Shown: positions 35,202 to 44,308, counted from the stretch's first letter. The stretch: 46,090 nucleotides of DNA from Clostridiaceae bacterium (GCA_009911355.1 QXXE01000030.1:1-46090), one strand, 5' to 3'. Translations and numbers: made by a program. Notes: a model not told the origin generated them from the letters alone.

Positions 35202-36857
35202 TTATTCGTACTTCGCCGCCAGGGCAAGACGGTTGTCCAGCTCGGTCTGCATCTCGCCGAGGAAATCCTCCGGCTTTGCGGTGGCGTAAACATCCAGGTA
35301 TTCGTCCCACGCAGACTCAAAGTCGCTGGCGAGAACGACCTTGGGCAGGTACTCATGCTTGATCTCGCCCATCCGGGTCCAGGCCACGCCGCCGGGGGTC
35401 GCGGTGGTCATGTTGTTGGAGTGCGAATACATCGGGAACCACGGGCCGGGGATCTCGTTCAGGCCAATCATCTGTACATGGGTCTGAACACCGTAAGCGT
35501 CGAAGCATTCCTTCACATCGTCGCCGAGGGCGTCGTAAAACTCGCCGGGCTGGAACTCCGGGCGTGCCGTGTTAATGCCGTCCTGATCCATGCCCACATA
35601 GGCGGGAAAATAGCTGTAGGTGCACAGGTGGCTTGCCTTGTAGTTGGTAGCGGCGGCATTGGTGCGCTGCTCCGGAGTCCGATAGAACAGGCCGTCCTCG
35701 TCCACCATGTAGTCCACGTCCTTCACGCCCCACCAGCGCAGGGTGTGTACCTCCGGCTCCAGCAGGTCGCTGATGAATTGCATCGCCCCGGGGATATCCT
35801 TACAGCTGACAGTGATGCCCAGCCCGTTCGCGCTGTTCATGATCGAGCCGCCGGTAAACCAGCGGTTGTGGATGCCCTTGTCAATGGTTATGCCAAGGGG
35901 GACGTAGTTGCAGCCCTGCTTATCCAGGCCGGCCTGCTTGAGCGCGTCGGTTACGGTGTAGCCAAAGTTCCAATACTGGTCCACCATGCCCAGCACGCGG
36001 CCAGTAGACAGCTTGGCGATGTACTCATCATAGGTCTGGGTGAAGGATTCGGGGTCAATCATCCCCTTCTGAAACTCCTCATTCAGCTTGGCGAAGTACC
36101 GCTTCGCGGTGGGGGTGGTGTTGTAGTCCACGATCTTCATGTTGTCGGTATCCACGATGACCGAGCCGTCATTGGGATAGCCGTCCAGGAACTGCGGCGG
36201 GTTCTCCAGGCAGAAGTACCGCCAGTCGTCGCACAGGATCGTATACGGAATATTGGGGGTGCCGTCCTCCATAGTCGGGTTTGCCGCCTGATAGCTCTCG
36301 ATCAGGTCAAAAAACTCATCCAGCGTCTCAATTTTCGGATATCCGGCCCACTTCAGAACCCTGGTCTGGATCCAGAACGCTTCATCGGGAATGGTGGTGG
36401 TGGCGACCTCATTGACACGGTTGAACTGGGGAATCCAGTATACGTGGCCGTCGTCCCGGCGGATCAGGTCCCACTGCTGCTCGTTCCAGAAATTCTTGAT
36501 GTTGGGGTAATCGTCCCAATACTCGTCAATGGGGATGAGCGCCCCCGCGTCATAGAGCTGCTGGGTGGCGTCCGAGCCGTCGATGAAGTCGGGATACTCG
36601 CCGCCCGCAATCAGGGTGCCGACCGCCTCGGAAGCGGTCTGTCCGGTCAGCCAGGTTTCCTTGCACTTGGCGCCGGTGCGCTCGGCAATCATGGCCTGCA
36701 CCTCGTTGTCGCTGTTGATCTCCGGGCCGGGAACCGCGAAAAACGCAGTGAATTGCTTCACCCCGTTCTCATCCACTGCGTCGCCGCCACCGCAAGCCGT
36801 AAGCGACGCGGTCATCAGCACAGCCAGAAACGCTGCCAGCAGTTTTTTCATTTCCAT
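35202..36857 (-). CDS. Extracellular oligosaccharide-binding lipoprotein (LplA type)
   Basis: The 551-aa lipoprotein has lipobox LTAC (Cys22) followed by GGGDAVDENG, then a large family-1 extracellular binding-protein fold, including WNEQQWDLIRRDDGHVYWIP and RWWGVKDVDYMVDEDGLFY, typical of LplA/YtcQ proteins. It captures oligosaccharides outside the cell; the operon content points to arabino-xylooligosaccharides. It is the first gene of the 12-gene minus-strand run and lies just downstream of a YesM/YesN pair that probably activates it. A strong AAGGAGGAG site precedes; the start may be the first ATG (36857) or the one two codons later. Confidence 0.93.
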   Translation of the reverse strand: MEMKKLLAAFLAVLMTASLTACGGGDAVDENGVKQFTAFFAVPGPEINSDNEVQAMIAERTGAKCKETWLTGQTASEAVGTLIAGGEYPDFIDGSDATQQLYDAGALIPIDEYWDDYPNIKNFWNEQQWDLIRRDDGHVYWIPQFNRVNEVATTTIPDEAFWIQTRVLKWAGYPKIETLDEFFDLIESYQAANPTMEDGTPNIPYTILCDDWRYFCLENPPQFLDGYPNDGSVIVDTDNMKIVDYNTTPTAKRYFAKLNEEFQKGMIDPESFTQTYDEYIAKLSTGRVLGMVDQYWNFGYTVTDALKQAGLDKQGCNYVPLGITIDKGIHNRWFTGGSIMNSANGLGITVSCKDIPGAMQFISDLLEPEVHTLRWWGVKDVDYMVDEDGLFYRTPEQRTNAAATNYKASHLCTYSYFPAYVGMDQDGINTARPEFQPGEFYDALGDDVKECFDAYGVQTHVQMIGLNEIPGPWFPMYSHSNNMTTATPGGVAWTRMGEIKHEYLPKVVLASDFESAWDEYLDVYATAKPEDFLGEMQTELDNRLALAAKYE

Positions 36858-36908
36858 AACTCCTCCTTATTACTGATTTCGGTGAAATTTCTCCCACCTG
36901 ATATAGTA

Positions 36909-36937
36909 ATTATGAAAGAAGTTTGTCGGCTTTTCAA
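36909..36937 (-). promoter_or_regulatory. Probable promoter of the oligosaccharide uptake/degradation operon
   Basis: On the minus strand TTGAAA (36932-36937) and CATAAT (36909-36914) are 17 bases apart, 52 bases before the binding-protein ATG. The AT-rich stretch 36938-36995 upstream is where a YesN-type activator would bind. It also includes a weak hairpin (36977-36993) that may end the response regulator transcript. Confidence 0.55.
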
Positions 36938-36995
36938 TCCGGGAAAATATACGAATAGGAAGGGTAAATTATATTTGTCCGCAAAACGCAGACGG

Positions 36996-38612
36996 TTATT
37001 TTGTTGATATTGACGAAGCCCCTTTTGGCGGTTCTCCATCGCTTTCCTGCGGCTGGTTTATTTTCCGATAATTGGATGGCGTACATCCCTTCATGTCAAT
37101 AAAACGCTCGATAAAATAGTCCATATCCTGATAGCCCACAGCCTGTGCAATATTATATACTTTATCAGATGTGTTCAGGAGCAGCCTGGCCGCCTGCTCG
37201 ATCCGGCAGCTATTCAAATACTTCCGGAATGTGACGCCATATTTCTTTTTGAAAAGCTGCCCCAGGTAGGCGCTGTTCACGTAGTATTTCTGGCTCAGCC
37301 CTTTCAGTGTCAGGTTTTCCCGGTAATGCAGCCGGATCTCCTGCTCGACCTGCTGAATCACGCTGCCACCGTCATTCCGGAGGGAAAAGATATATCCCGC
37401 ATACTCCTGGGTAAACTGGATGAGCCTGTCAAAATCCCGGCAGCGCAGCATATTCTTTTGCAGATGCTGGAGCAGCTTTTTCTGGTTGACCGTTTTGTCC
37501 CGGTCGCAGGCCAGCCGCACCATCCGGTAAAACAGATAGTCCATATGAACCCGCAGCAGCTCAAGATCCATGTCCGTGCCGATGGTTCCGAACACCGCCA
37601 GAACCGCGTCCCGGATGCCGGGCCTGTCGTTTTTCTCGATGGCGGTAACCAGGGTATCCAATGCCATAGCGGGGATGCCGACAAAGTCGGCATCCCCGCC
37701 CCGGTACAGCTGTACCGGGGCGGGATCGGATACATACGGGTGCATGACGCGCATTTGCAGCGCCGTCTGATAGGATTTCCCCAGCCCGGTGATATGGGGA
37801 ACCTGCACACCAGCAAAGAGGGTGACTGGAGACTGCAGCGCCGCCTGGATTTGCTGCTGGAGGCCGCACAGGAAGCTGTATTCGTTTTTCTCCTGTGCCA
37901 TACCGCGGCAGAAAATCAGCCCGACCCCTTCCCCCGCGCTGGGCGAGACATCCAGCAGATGGTTTGCCCAGCCGCCGAGCAGCCCCCGGCAGACTGCGGC
38001 CAACTCCCGCTGGAATGCCTTCCCTTCTTTGACCGGTTCCGGGGCGGTTCGGTCTACCTGCCGGGCAATGGAGATATACCGAATCCCACCAGTCAGCCTC
38101 AGCTGGGATTCCACAAAGGATACCGTTTTGTCATCATACTGCTCCTGAAGCATTGCCAGCAGATTTTGGGCCAGGTAGGCGCTGCTGTATACCTTCTCCC
38201 GTTTCCGTCCCTCACTGCTCCGGTCGCAGCTGGCCCGGACCTTCTGAAGCAGCTCGGTCAGCTGGTCGATCATAACCGGTTTGAGCAGATAGTCCATGCA
38301 GTCAAATCGGAGCGCCTGACGAGCATACTCAAAGTCGCTGTACCCGCTGAGAATGACGAAATACGCGTCGGAAATCTTGTCCCGCCGCAAAATTTCGATC
38401 AGCTCCAGCCCATCCATTACCGGCATTTGGATGTCCGCGAGAATCAGGTCAACCGGATGCTTTTTCAGGAAGGAAAGCGCTTGCTTCCCATTGGAGGCGG
38501 TGCCCGCAATGGTGAAGCCCAGCGCGTTCCAGTCCACCAGCACAGACAGTCCCCTGGCGATAAACGGCTCATCATCCACCAGCAGTACTTTCAGAAAGCT
38601 GCTGTTTTCCAT
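36996..38612 (-). CDS. YesN-type response regulator with AraC DNA-binding domain
   Basis: The 538-aa regulator begins with a receiver domain: VLLVDDEP with paired Asp13-14, LADIQMPVMDG with the phospho-acceptor Asp60, and DYLLKP with Lys111. A ~300-residue linker follows, then a C-terminal AraC double helix-turn-helix (LSQKYYVNSAYLGQLFKKKY, AVGYQDMDYFIERFID, GCTPSNYRKI). Its start lies inside the kinase gene, 41 bases before the kinase stop, so the two are co-translated. It likely activates the LplA-type operon 139 bp downstream in response to external oligosaccharide. Confidence 0.95.
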   Translation of the reverse strand: MENSSFLKVLLVDDEPFIARGLSVLVDWNALGFTIAGTASNGKQALSFLKKHPVDLILADIQMPVMDGLELIEILRRDKISDAYFVILSGYSDFEYARQALRFDCMDYLLKPVMIDQLTELLQKVRASCDRSSEGRKREKVYSSAYLAQNLLAMLQEQYDDKTVSFVESQLRLTGGIRYISIARQVDRTAPEPVKEGKAFQRELAAVCRGLLGGWANHLLDVSPSAGEGVGLIFCRGMAQEKNEYSFLCGLQQQIQAALQSPVTLFAGVQVPHITGLGKSYQTALQMRVMHPYVSDPAPVQLYRGGDADFVGIPAMALDTLVTAIEKNDRPGIRDAVLAVFGTIGTDMDLELLRVHMDYLFYRMVRLACDRDKTVNQKKLLQHLQKNMLRCRDFDRLIQFTQEYAGYIFSLRNDGGSVIQQVEQEIRLHYRENLTLKGLSQKYYVNSAYLGQLFKKKYGVTFRKYLNSCRIEQAARLLLNTSDKVYNIAQAVGYQDMDYFIERFIDMKGCTPSNYRKINQPQESDGEPPKGASSISTK

Positions 38613-40374
38613 CTGTATCCCCCTCCTCCAAAATAATCGTAATGGTAGTGCCGATCCCCTCCTCGCCTTCCACTGTAAAGCGGACGCTGCCGCTGGCGGT
38701 TCTTTTCAGCCGAAGGCAGGCGTTGATGACGCCCACATGGTGTCTCCCCTTGAGCATTTCAATGCTGGCGCGGTTCATTTCCTCCTGCATCTCTCGCTGC
38801 TGTCCCTCCGTCATCCCGATCCCGGTGTCCTCTACTTCCAGCAGGGCCGCGTCCCCCTGCCGCCGAACCCGGACAAAAATCCAGCCGTGATTCCCTTTTT
38901 TGGCTACCCCATGGAGGCAGGCATTTTCAACAAAAGTCAGCAGGGACAGCTTCGGGATTTGTAGCTCCCCGCAGCCGGGCTGTACGTCGATCCGATAGGA
39001 AAAGCGGTCCCCCAGCCGGTACCGCTGAAGCTGTAAATAGGTTTCCGCGCAGCGAAGCTCTTCCCGCAGAGGGATCACATCCGCGCCCCAATCTACATAC
39101 TGCCGTTCGATATACGCCAGCATCCCGATCATTTCCGCCGTCTTTTTCTCCTCCCGCAAAAGGCTCTGCATCCGGATGCTCTCCAGAAGGTTAAACAGGA
39201 AATGCGGGTTGATCTGACTGCGCAGCGCCAGCAGTTCCGCCTGCTGGCGCGCCAGATCGGTTTCCTGCTCCCGCAGGCGGACTTTATACACCGTTTCAAT
39301 GAGCTGGTTCATGTGCCGTGCCATCTCGTTATAGGTGCCCATCAGCATCCCGATCTCATCCTGCCCCTGCACCTGCTCCAGCAAAGGCATTGTGCCGTTA
39401 TCCGCCCTGCGCACCGTGGCGGTCAGTGCCCGGAGCCGATCGATAAAGGAACGGTTGATCCAGAAAATGAAAACACTGGGCAAAAGCAGGTTCAGGAGGC
39501 TGAGCAGCAGAAGCAGCGGCCAGTTCTGACGAAAAAAATGCCCCATATCCATGCTGCGGTCAATGGCGTAAATTTCCATGTCACAGCCGTAGAGGTTTAG
39601 TGTTTTGATGCCGCGGCTTTTTTGGACAAGGCTGGGAGGGATTGCTGCAAAGGGGGCGCTCCAGTCGGAGGGAAGTACATTGGAACACACCAGCAGCCCA
39701 TTCATGCAGACATAGAGATCCGCATCATAGTTCGCGGCGCGGAAATCCTGCTCCATGCGGGAGTAGCTGATGTCTATCTTCACAACCTTCTCCACGGTGC
39801 TCCGCAGATCATAATTCATCCGTCGGACGACAGAAATCTGGCGGAGGTTGGTGACGCTGACCGTATGGTTGTCGTCGTAGTTCGTAAGCAGCAGTACGTT
39901 TTGCCCGGACTGTTCCAACGCCTGGTACCATGCCTGCTGCCGGTCCAGCCGGTGGAAATAACCCCCGTTCAGGATGGAACCGTTTTCCGCATACATGGTA
40001 ACGGCAAGCCTTCCGCCCTGCCGGAAGTTGGCATACAGGGAGTCGGTCAGCCTCCTGTAATCGTTATAGTAATCCAGCGGGGTTTGAAAATCCGTATCCA
40101 GAAAATGGTTGATCGGTTTGTTGAGATAAAGATTCTGCGCAGTCCCTGCGGCGTCCTCAATGGTGCTGGTCAGATAATACGCAGCCGCGTTTAACGCATC
40201 GTGGCGGACGGAATCCTTTTGATATCGCGCCAGCATCCAAAGCACAAAGGTATCTGTAATCAGCAGCGGGATCAGGACGCAGAAAAGGAACAGTCCAACC
40301 AATTTCCTGCCAATCGGGATATCATTCAGCCTGGCAATTACCCAGTGGTCGGATACTCTTTTGGGGAAGTCCAT
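38572..40374 (-). CDS. YesM-type sensor histidine kinase
   Basis: The 600-aa kinase has a transmembrane helix at residues ~27-48, an extracellular sensor region (~50-283), a second helix at ~285-305, HAMP (~307-360), a coiled coil, the phospho-acceptor block QINPHFLFNLLESI with His391, and an HATPase domain with FVENACLHG (Asn484), DTGIGM and HVGVINACLRL. This is the complete HisK_7TMR-free YesM layout. It senses an external ligand, probably xylo-oligosaccharides, and phosphorylates the overlapping regulator. Upstream gap 40375-40456 holds the terminator of the isomerase operon. Confidence 0.95.
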   Translation of the reverse strand: MDFPKRVSDHWVIARLNDIPIGRKLVGLFLFCVLIPLLITDTFVLWMLARYQKDSVRHDALNAAAYYLTSTIEDAAGTAQNLYLNKPINHFLDTDFQTPLDYYNDYRRLTDSLYANFRQGGRLAVTMYAENGSILNGGYFHRLDRQQAWYQALEQSGQNVLLLTNYDDNHTVSVTNLRQISVVRRMNYDLRSTVEKVVKIDISYSRMEQDFRAANYDADLYVCMNGLLVCSNVLPSDWSAPFAAIPPSLVQKSRGIKTLNLYGCDMEIYAIDRSMDMGHFFRQNWPLLLLLSLLNLLLPSVFIFWINRSFIDRLRALTATVRRADNGTMPLLEQVQGQDEIGMLMGTYNEMARHMNQLIETVYKVRLREQETDLARQQAELLALRSQINPHFLFNLLESIRMQSLLREEKKTAEMIGMLAYIERQYVDWGADVIPLREELRCAETYLQLQRYRLGDRFSYRIDVQPGCGELQIPKLSLLTFVENACLHGVAKKGNHGWIFVRVRRQGDAALLEVEDTGIGMTEGQQREMQEEMNRASIEMLKGRHHVGVINACLRLKRTASGSVRFTVEGEEGIGTTITIILEEGDTDGKQQLSESTAGG

Positions 40375-40403
40375 AACGCGTCTCCTTTTATCGGGCAGCG
40401 GTC

Positions 40404-40448
40404 AAAAATAAATTTTCCGGCGGAGCAGGGAATCCCTATTCCGCCGGA
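40404..40448 (-). terminator. Terminator of the xylulokinase-DUF4867-isomerase operon
   Basis: The 9-bp perfect stem TCCGGCGGA (40416-40424) / TCCGCCGGA (40440-40448) is read on the minus strand after the isomerase stop and is followed by AAAATTTATTTTTG. It separates this operon from the kinase/regulator genes. Confidence 0.75.
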
Positions 40449-40456
40449 GTGTTTCC

Positions 40457-41944
40457 TTAGCCCCAGGGGTTCTCCGTGGGATACGGGAGCTCCTTGGGCT
40501 GGTTATACGCGATGTCCTGGACGCCCAGGAACTTGAAGACCTCGAACAATGCCTTGCCGAAGTGGCCGAAGGCTACCGCGCCGTGGTGGGGATAGCGCTT
40601 CTGGATGAGTACATGGCGGTAAAACCGTCCCATCTCCGGGATGGCGAACACGCCGATGCCGCCAAAGGAGCGGGTCGCGACCGGCAGCACCTCGCCCTGC
40701 GCGATGTAGGCGCGGAGCCGTCCCTCGCTGTCACACTGAAGACGGTAGAAGGTGATGTCGCTGGGGGCAATGTCGCCTTCCAGGGTACCGCGCGTAAAGT
40801 CTGGCTCGGAGCCCTTGGGTTCCAGCAGGCGGTGCTGGATGAGCTGGTACTTCACCGCCCGCTCGGAGCACAGCTTGCACGCGGGCGTATTGCCGCAGTG
40901 GAAACCCATAAAGGTATCGGTAAGCTGGTAGTGATACTTTCCCTTAATATCCTCTTCATAAAGGGAGGCGGGAACGGAGTTGTTGATGTCCAGCAGTGTC
41001 ACCGTATCGCCGGAAACACACATACCGATATACTCGGACAGCGCGCCGTAAATGTCAACCTCGCAGGAGACCGGGATGCCGCGGCTGACCAGGCGGGAAT
41101 TGACATAGCACGGCTCAAACCCGAACGCCTCCGGGAAGGCGGGCCAGCATTTGTCGGCAAATGCCACATACTGCCGGGAGCCTTTATGTTCCTCTGCCCA
41201 GTCCAGCAGGGTGAGTTCGAGCTGCGCCATACGCTCGTTCATTTCCGGGTAGTAGCGCCCTTCGCCCATTTCCTTTGCCATGTCCGCGCAGACATCCGGA
41301 ATGCGGGGATCGTTGGCGTGCGCCTTGTAAGCGACCAGCAGATCCAGCTCGGAGTTCTCCTCTACCTCCACGCCGATTTCGTACAGACCTTTAATGGGCG
41401 CGTTGCAGGCGAAAAAGTCCTGGGGGCGGGGGCCGAAGGTGATGATCTTCAGCTGGCTCAGCCCGATAAGGGCACAGGCGACGGGCTTGAAATCGCCGAT
41501 CATCTTCGCGATATCCTCCGCCGTACCTACGGGATATTCAGGGATAAATGCTTTCAGATGGCGCATTCCCAAATTGTAGGAGCAGTTGAGCATGCCGCAG
41601 TATGCGTCACCCCGGCCGTTGATGAGATCGCCGTCGCCCTCGGCAGCGGCAACATACATGCAGGGGCCGTCGAACTGCTTCGCAATCAGCGTTTCCGGGG
41701 TCTCGGGGCCGAAGTTGCCCAGGAATACGACCAGCGCATTGCACCCGGCTTCCTTCGCCTCGGCGACTGCTTTCAGCATGTCCTTTTCATTTTCTACGGT
41801 CGTTTTGCACTCCCAGAGATCCAGCCCGTTCTCCTTGCAGGCTGCCACGACTGCCGCCCTGCGGCGCTCGGAAAGGTCGATGATAAAGCAGTCGCGGGAT
41901 ACGGCAATCACGCCCAGCTTTACGGTGGGGATGTTGGTCAGCAT
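40457..41944 (-). CDS. L-fucose/L-arabinose isomerase-fold aldose isomerase
   Basis: The 495-aa enzyme belongs to the L-fucose isomerase-like group (COG2407 type): VVFLGNFGPETPE in the first domain, CEVDIYGALSEYIG with Glu295, TLLDINNS with Asp319, and GFHCGNTPACKL with His349, matching the Mn-binding Glu/Asp/His of FucI; the C-terminus has HHGAVAFGHFGKALFEVFKFLG. Family members interconvert L-fucose, D-arabinose or L-arabinose with ketoses. It sits between a xylulokinase, DUF4867 and no xylA or classic araA, so its substrate is most likely L-arabinose or D-xylose; which one is open. AAGGAGG precedes ATG 41944. Confidence 0.85.
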   Translation of the reverse strand: MLTNIPTVKLGVIAVSRDCFIIDLSERRRAAVVAACKENGLDLWECKTTVENEKDMLKAVAEAKEAGCNALVVFLGNFGPETPETLIAKQFDGPCMYVAAAEGDGDLINGRGDAYCGMLNCSYNLGMRHLKAFIPEYPVGTAEDIAKMIGDFKPVACALIGLSQLKIITFGPRPQDFFACNAPIKGLYEIGVEVEENSELDLLVAYKAHANDPRIPDVCADMAKEMGEGRYYPEMNERMAQLELTLLDWAEEHKGSRQYVAFADKCWPAFPEAFGFEPCYVNSRLVSRGIPVSCEVDIYGALSEYIGMCVSGDTVTLLDINNSVPASLYEEDIKGKYHYQLTDTFMGFHCGNTPACKLCSERAVKYQLIQHRLLEPKGSEPDFTRGTLEGDIAPSDITFYRLQCDSEGRLRAYIAQGEVLPVATRSFGGIGVFAIPEMGRFYRHVLIQKRYPHHGAVAFGHFGKALFEVFKFLGVQDIAYNQPKELPYPTENPWG

Positions 41945-41957
41945 AAGTAATTCCTCC

Positions 41958-42593
41958 TTAAATATCGTCGTAAATATCAATGTTTTCGCCGGTAATGCCT
42001 GCATAGGCCCCCTGGGCGGCTTCGTCACTGTCCGGATGGGCCAGCAGCCACTTGTTGCAGGCCCAGAGGGTTTTATCCTCGGCGTTCAGCGGGGTAATCT
42101 CCGGCTTGGGTCCGTTAGTGCCACGGGGCAGGACGACCAGTACCTTGAACCCTGCGCCGCGCTCCGCAGAGCAGGGCGCATAATGCAGGGTGGTGGCATA
42201 TACCTCCACCATCGTCCCGGCAGGTGCCCGGAACGCCTTCACGCTGGACGTGTCCAGACGCCCGTCAACGATGTCGTCCGCCTTCGCTACCAGGAGGATA
42301 AAGTCCCCCGTGCCACAGTTGACCTCGCTGTCCCGGTGGTATTCCAGACAGTTGAGCCTGGTGTTATGACCGTTGCAGAAGCCCAGCTGGACGGGCATCC
42401 CGCCGTAAGCGTTAGCAGAAAGCTGCCCGGCAATGGGCAGCGCCTCCAGCGCAGGGTGCGACGGGACATACGCTACCCCGTCAGGCAGGGGGGTGGATGC
42501 CCCCAGGGTTTTCATCAGCTCGCGGGTATCGTAGCCCGGAAGAACCTTGCCATAAGGCGCAAAGGAGGGGGAATTTACAGAATCAATTTTCAT
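41958..42593 (-). CDS. DUF4867 family protein
   Basis: The 211-aa protein starts MKIDSVNSPSFAPYGKVLPG and shows a cupin-like middle: NCLEYHRDSEVNCG, DFILLVAKADDI, VKAFRAPAGTMVEVYATTLHYAPC. These His/Glu-containing strands resemble a metal-binding double-stranded beta-helix as in ureidoglycolate lyase or sugar-binding cupins; the name DUF4867 is from memory of the family. No signal peptide. It is 13 bp from the isomerase and 16 bp from the xylulokinase gene, so it acts in the same pathway, perhaps as a mutarotase, sugar epimerase or sensor. The function is unknown. Confidence 0.75.
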   Translation of the reverse strand: MKIDSVNSPSFAPYGKVLPGYDTRELMKTLGASTPLPDGVAYVPSHPALEALPIAGQLSANAYGGMPVQLGFCNGHNTRLNCLEYHRDSEVNCGTGDFILLVAKADDIVDGRLDTSSVKAFRAPAGTMVEVYATTLHYAPCSAERGAGFKVLVVLPRGTNGPKPEITPLNAEDKTLWACNKWLLAHPDSDEAAQGAYAGITGENIDIYDDI

Positions 42594-42609
42594 TCTTTCA
42601 CCTGATTTC

Positions 42610-44103
42610 TTATTCTTTCGCTTCCCCGGCACACAAGGAAGCAAACAAGCCTTTCATTGCGGGATAAATTTCCCGGAACCGCTGGTAACGCTCTTCATAG
42701 AGGGCCGCAAGCACAGGGTCGGGCAAAACGGTGCCGGCTGTCCGCACCAGCTGCCCACAGGCATCTTTGACTGACGGATACAGGCCGCAGGCAACCATCG
42801 CCAGCATCGCGCCTCCCATACCGGGTCCCTGCTCCGATTCCAACTCTTCCAGCCGGAGATTCAATACATTGGCCAGGATCTGCTTCCACAGCGCACTCTT
42901 CGCCCCGCCGCCGCAGATGCGTGAGCTTGTAATCTCAATGCCAAGCCTTTTGGCAACCTCAAAGCTGTCGCGTATCGCAAAAGCAACGCCCTCCAGCACC
43001 GCCTGGAGCATATCCGCCCGCGTGGTATCCATTGTGATACCCGTAAATGTTCCGCGTGCACAAACATCGTTGATCGGGCTGCGTTCCCCCATCAGATACG
43101 GCAGGAAATACACATGGTTCCGCCCCAGCTTTTGCGGTTCGATCCGCGCCTGCTCCCGTCCATAATCCGAGGATTCGAGAATCTCATCCATCCACCACAT
43201 ATTACAGCTGGCGGCGGAAAGCATACAGCCCATCAAGTGGTAGTTGCCGTCCGCGTGCGCAAAGGCGTGCAGCGCGTTGTTCGGGTCAACCCCGAACCGT
43301 TCCGATGATATGAAAATCGTGCCCGAGGTGCCAAGGGAGATATTGCAGGCACCGTTCCCGACGGTTCCCGTACCGACGGCTGCGGCGGCATTGTCCCCCG
43401 CCCCGGCACAGACCTTCACCGATTCCGGCAGACCCAACTGCCGCGCCGCTTCCGGCAGAAGCGTACCGATCGGCTCATAGCTTTCAAACAGCCGGGGCAT
43501 CTGCGATTCTTTGACGCCGCAGACCGCCAGCATTTCCTGCGACCAGCACTTATGCGCCACGTCCAGCAGAAGCATCCCGCTTGCATCCGAATAGTCGGTG
43601 GCGTGTACGCCGGTCAGGAGATAATTGATGTAGTCCTTCGGCAGCATGATTTTTGCTATGCGGGCGAACAGCTCCGGTTCGTTCTCCCGCATCCACAGCA
43701 GCTTGGGCGCCGTGAACCCTGCAAAAGCAATATTCGCCGTACAGGCGGACAGCTTTTCCGTCCCGATCTCCCGGTTCAGATAATCCACTTCCTTCGCGGT
43801 GCGCCCGTCGTTCCAAAGGATGGCGGGACGGATGACACGGTCCTCCGCATCCAGCACGACAAGCCCGTGCATTTGACCGCCCGCGCCGATTCCAGCAACC
43901 TGCCCCGCTTCAAAGCCCTTGACCAGCTGAGGGATGCCTTCCCACACCGCCGTTTTCCAGTCCGCCGGATTTTGCTGGCTCCAGCCAGGCTGCGGAAATT
44001 CGAGCGGATATTCCTTGGTTACCTGGTTCCGAATGTGCCCCTCGCCGTCCATCAGCAGCAGCTTGACGGCGGAGGTCCCTAAATCAATTCCTATATACAG
44101 CAT
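42610..44103 (-). CDS. xylB: Xylulokinase
   Basis: The 497-aa FGGY kinase has the ATP-loop start YIGIDLGTSAVKLLLMD, WSQQNPADWK, GIGAGGQMHGLVVLD with the xylulokinase-specific GQMHGLV motif, ILWNDGRT, GAGDNAAAAVGTGTV, LPYLMGERSPI and ICGGGAKSALWKQI. It phosphorylates D-xylulose to D-xylulose 5-phosphate in the cytoplasm. The ATG at 44103 is chosen over an upstream frame to 44205 that lacks a ribosome site. It is the first gene of its operon, transcribed from the promoter at 44280-44308 and divergent from the ROK repressor gene. Confidence 0.96.
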   Translation of the reverse strand: MLYIGIDLGTSAVKLLLMDGEGHIRNQVTKEYPLEFPQPGWSQQNPADWKTAVWEGIPQLVKGFEAGQVAGIGAGGQMHGLVVLDAEDRVIRPAILWNDGRTAKEVDYLNREIGTEKLSACTANIAFAGFTAPKLLWMRENEPELFARIAKIMLPKDYINYLLTGVHATDYSDASGMLLLDVAHKCWSQEMLAVCGVKESQMPRLFESYEPIGTLLPEAARQLGLPESVKVCAGAGDNAAAAVGTGTVGNGACNISLGTSGTIFISSERFGVDPNNALHAFAHADGNYHLMGCMLSAASCNMWWMDEILESSDYGREQARIEPQKLGRNHVYFLPYLMGERSPINDVCARGTFTGITMDTTRADMLQAVLEGVAFAIRDSFEVAKRLGIEITSSRICGGGAKSALWKQILANVLNLRLEELESEQGPGMGGAMLAMVACGLYPSVKDACGQLVRTAGTVLPDPVLAALYEERYQRFREIYPAMKGLFASLCAGEAKE

Positions 44104-44279
44104 CGTTTCCCTTACCTCTTTCGGCGAAGCGCTGTAGATCTTCTTCCGAGTATCCCGGCTCCAAAAGCTGCACCGTTTCTGCTCCCGCAAGCTATCGGAG
44201 GCCATGCCGGGTGCGAGAAGGCATGGCGGCTGCTTTGGAGATGCTTCTGGAAGATGCAGCGCTTTCTTTTATGAATCAT

Positions 44280-44308
44280 ATTATATAAAGTTACTTTATT
44301 TATGTCAA
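44280..44308 (-). promoter_or_regulatory. xylB operon promoter with nested XylR operator
   Basis: On the minus strand TTGACA (44303-44308) and TATAAT (44280-44285) are 17 bases apart, both perfect. The palindrome ATAAAGT-T-ACTTTAT (44285-44299) lies within the spacer and touches the -10 box, so a bound repressor would block polymerase. The ROK-type XylR is encoded divergently. The untranslated leader from here to 44103 is ~170 bases and can form hairpins (GGCATG words near 44201-44226). The rest of 44104-44528 is AT-rich with no gene. Confidence 0.85.

Noticed and set aside
35181-37007. 608-codon plus-strand frame opposite the LplA-type gene
   Set aside because: Shadow frame; composition is not protein-like and the minus strand codes a full lipoprotein with signal peptide.
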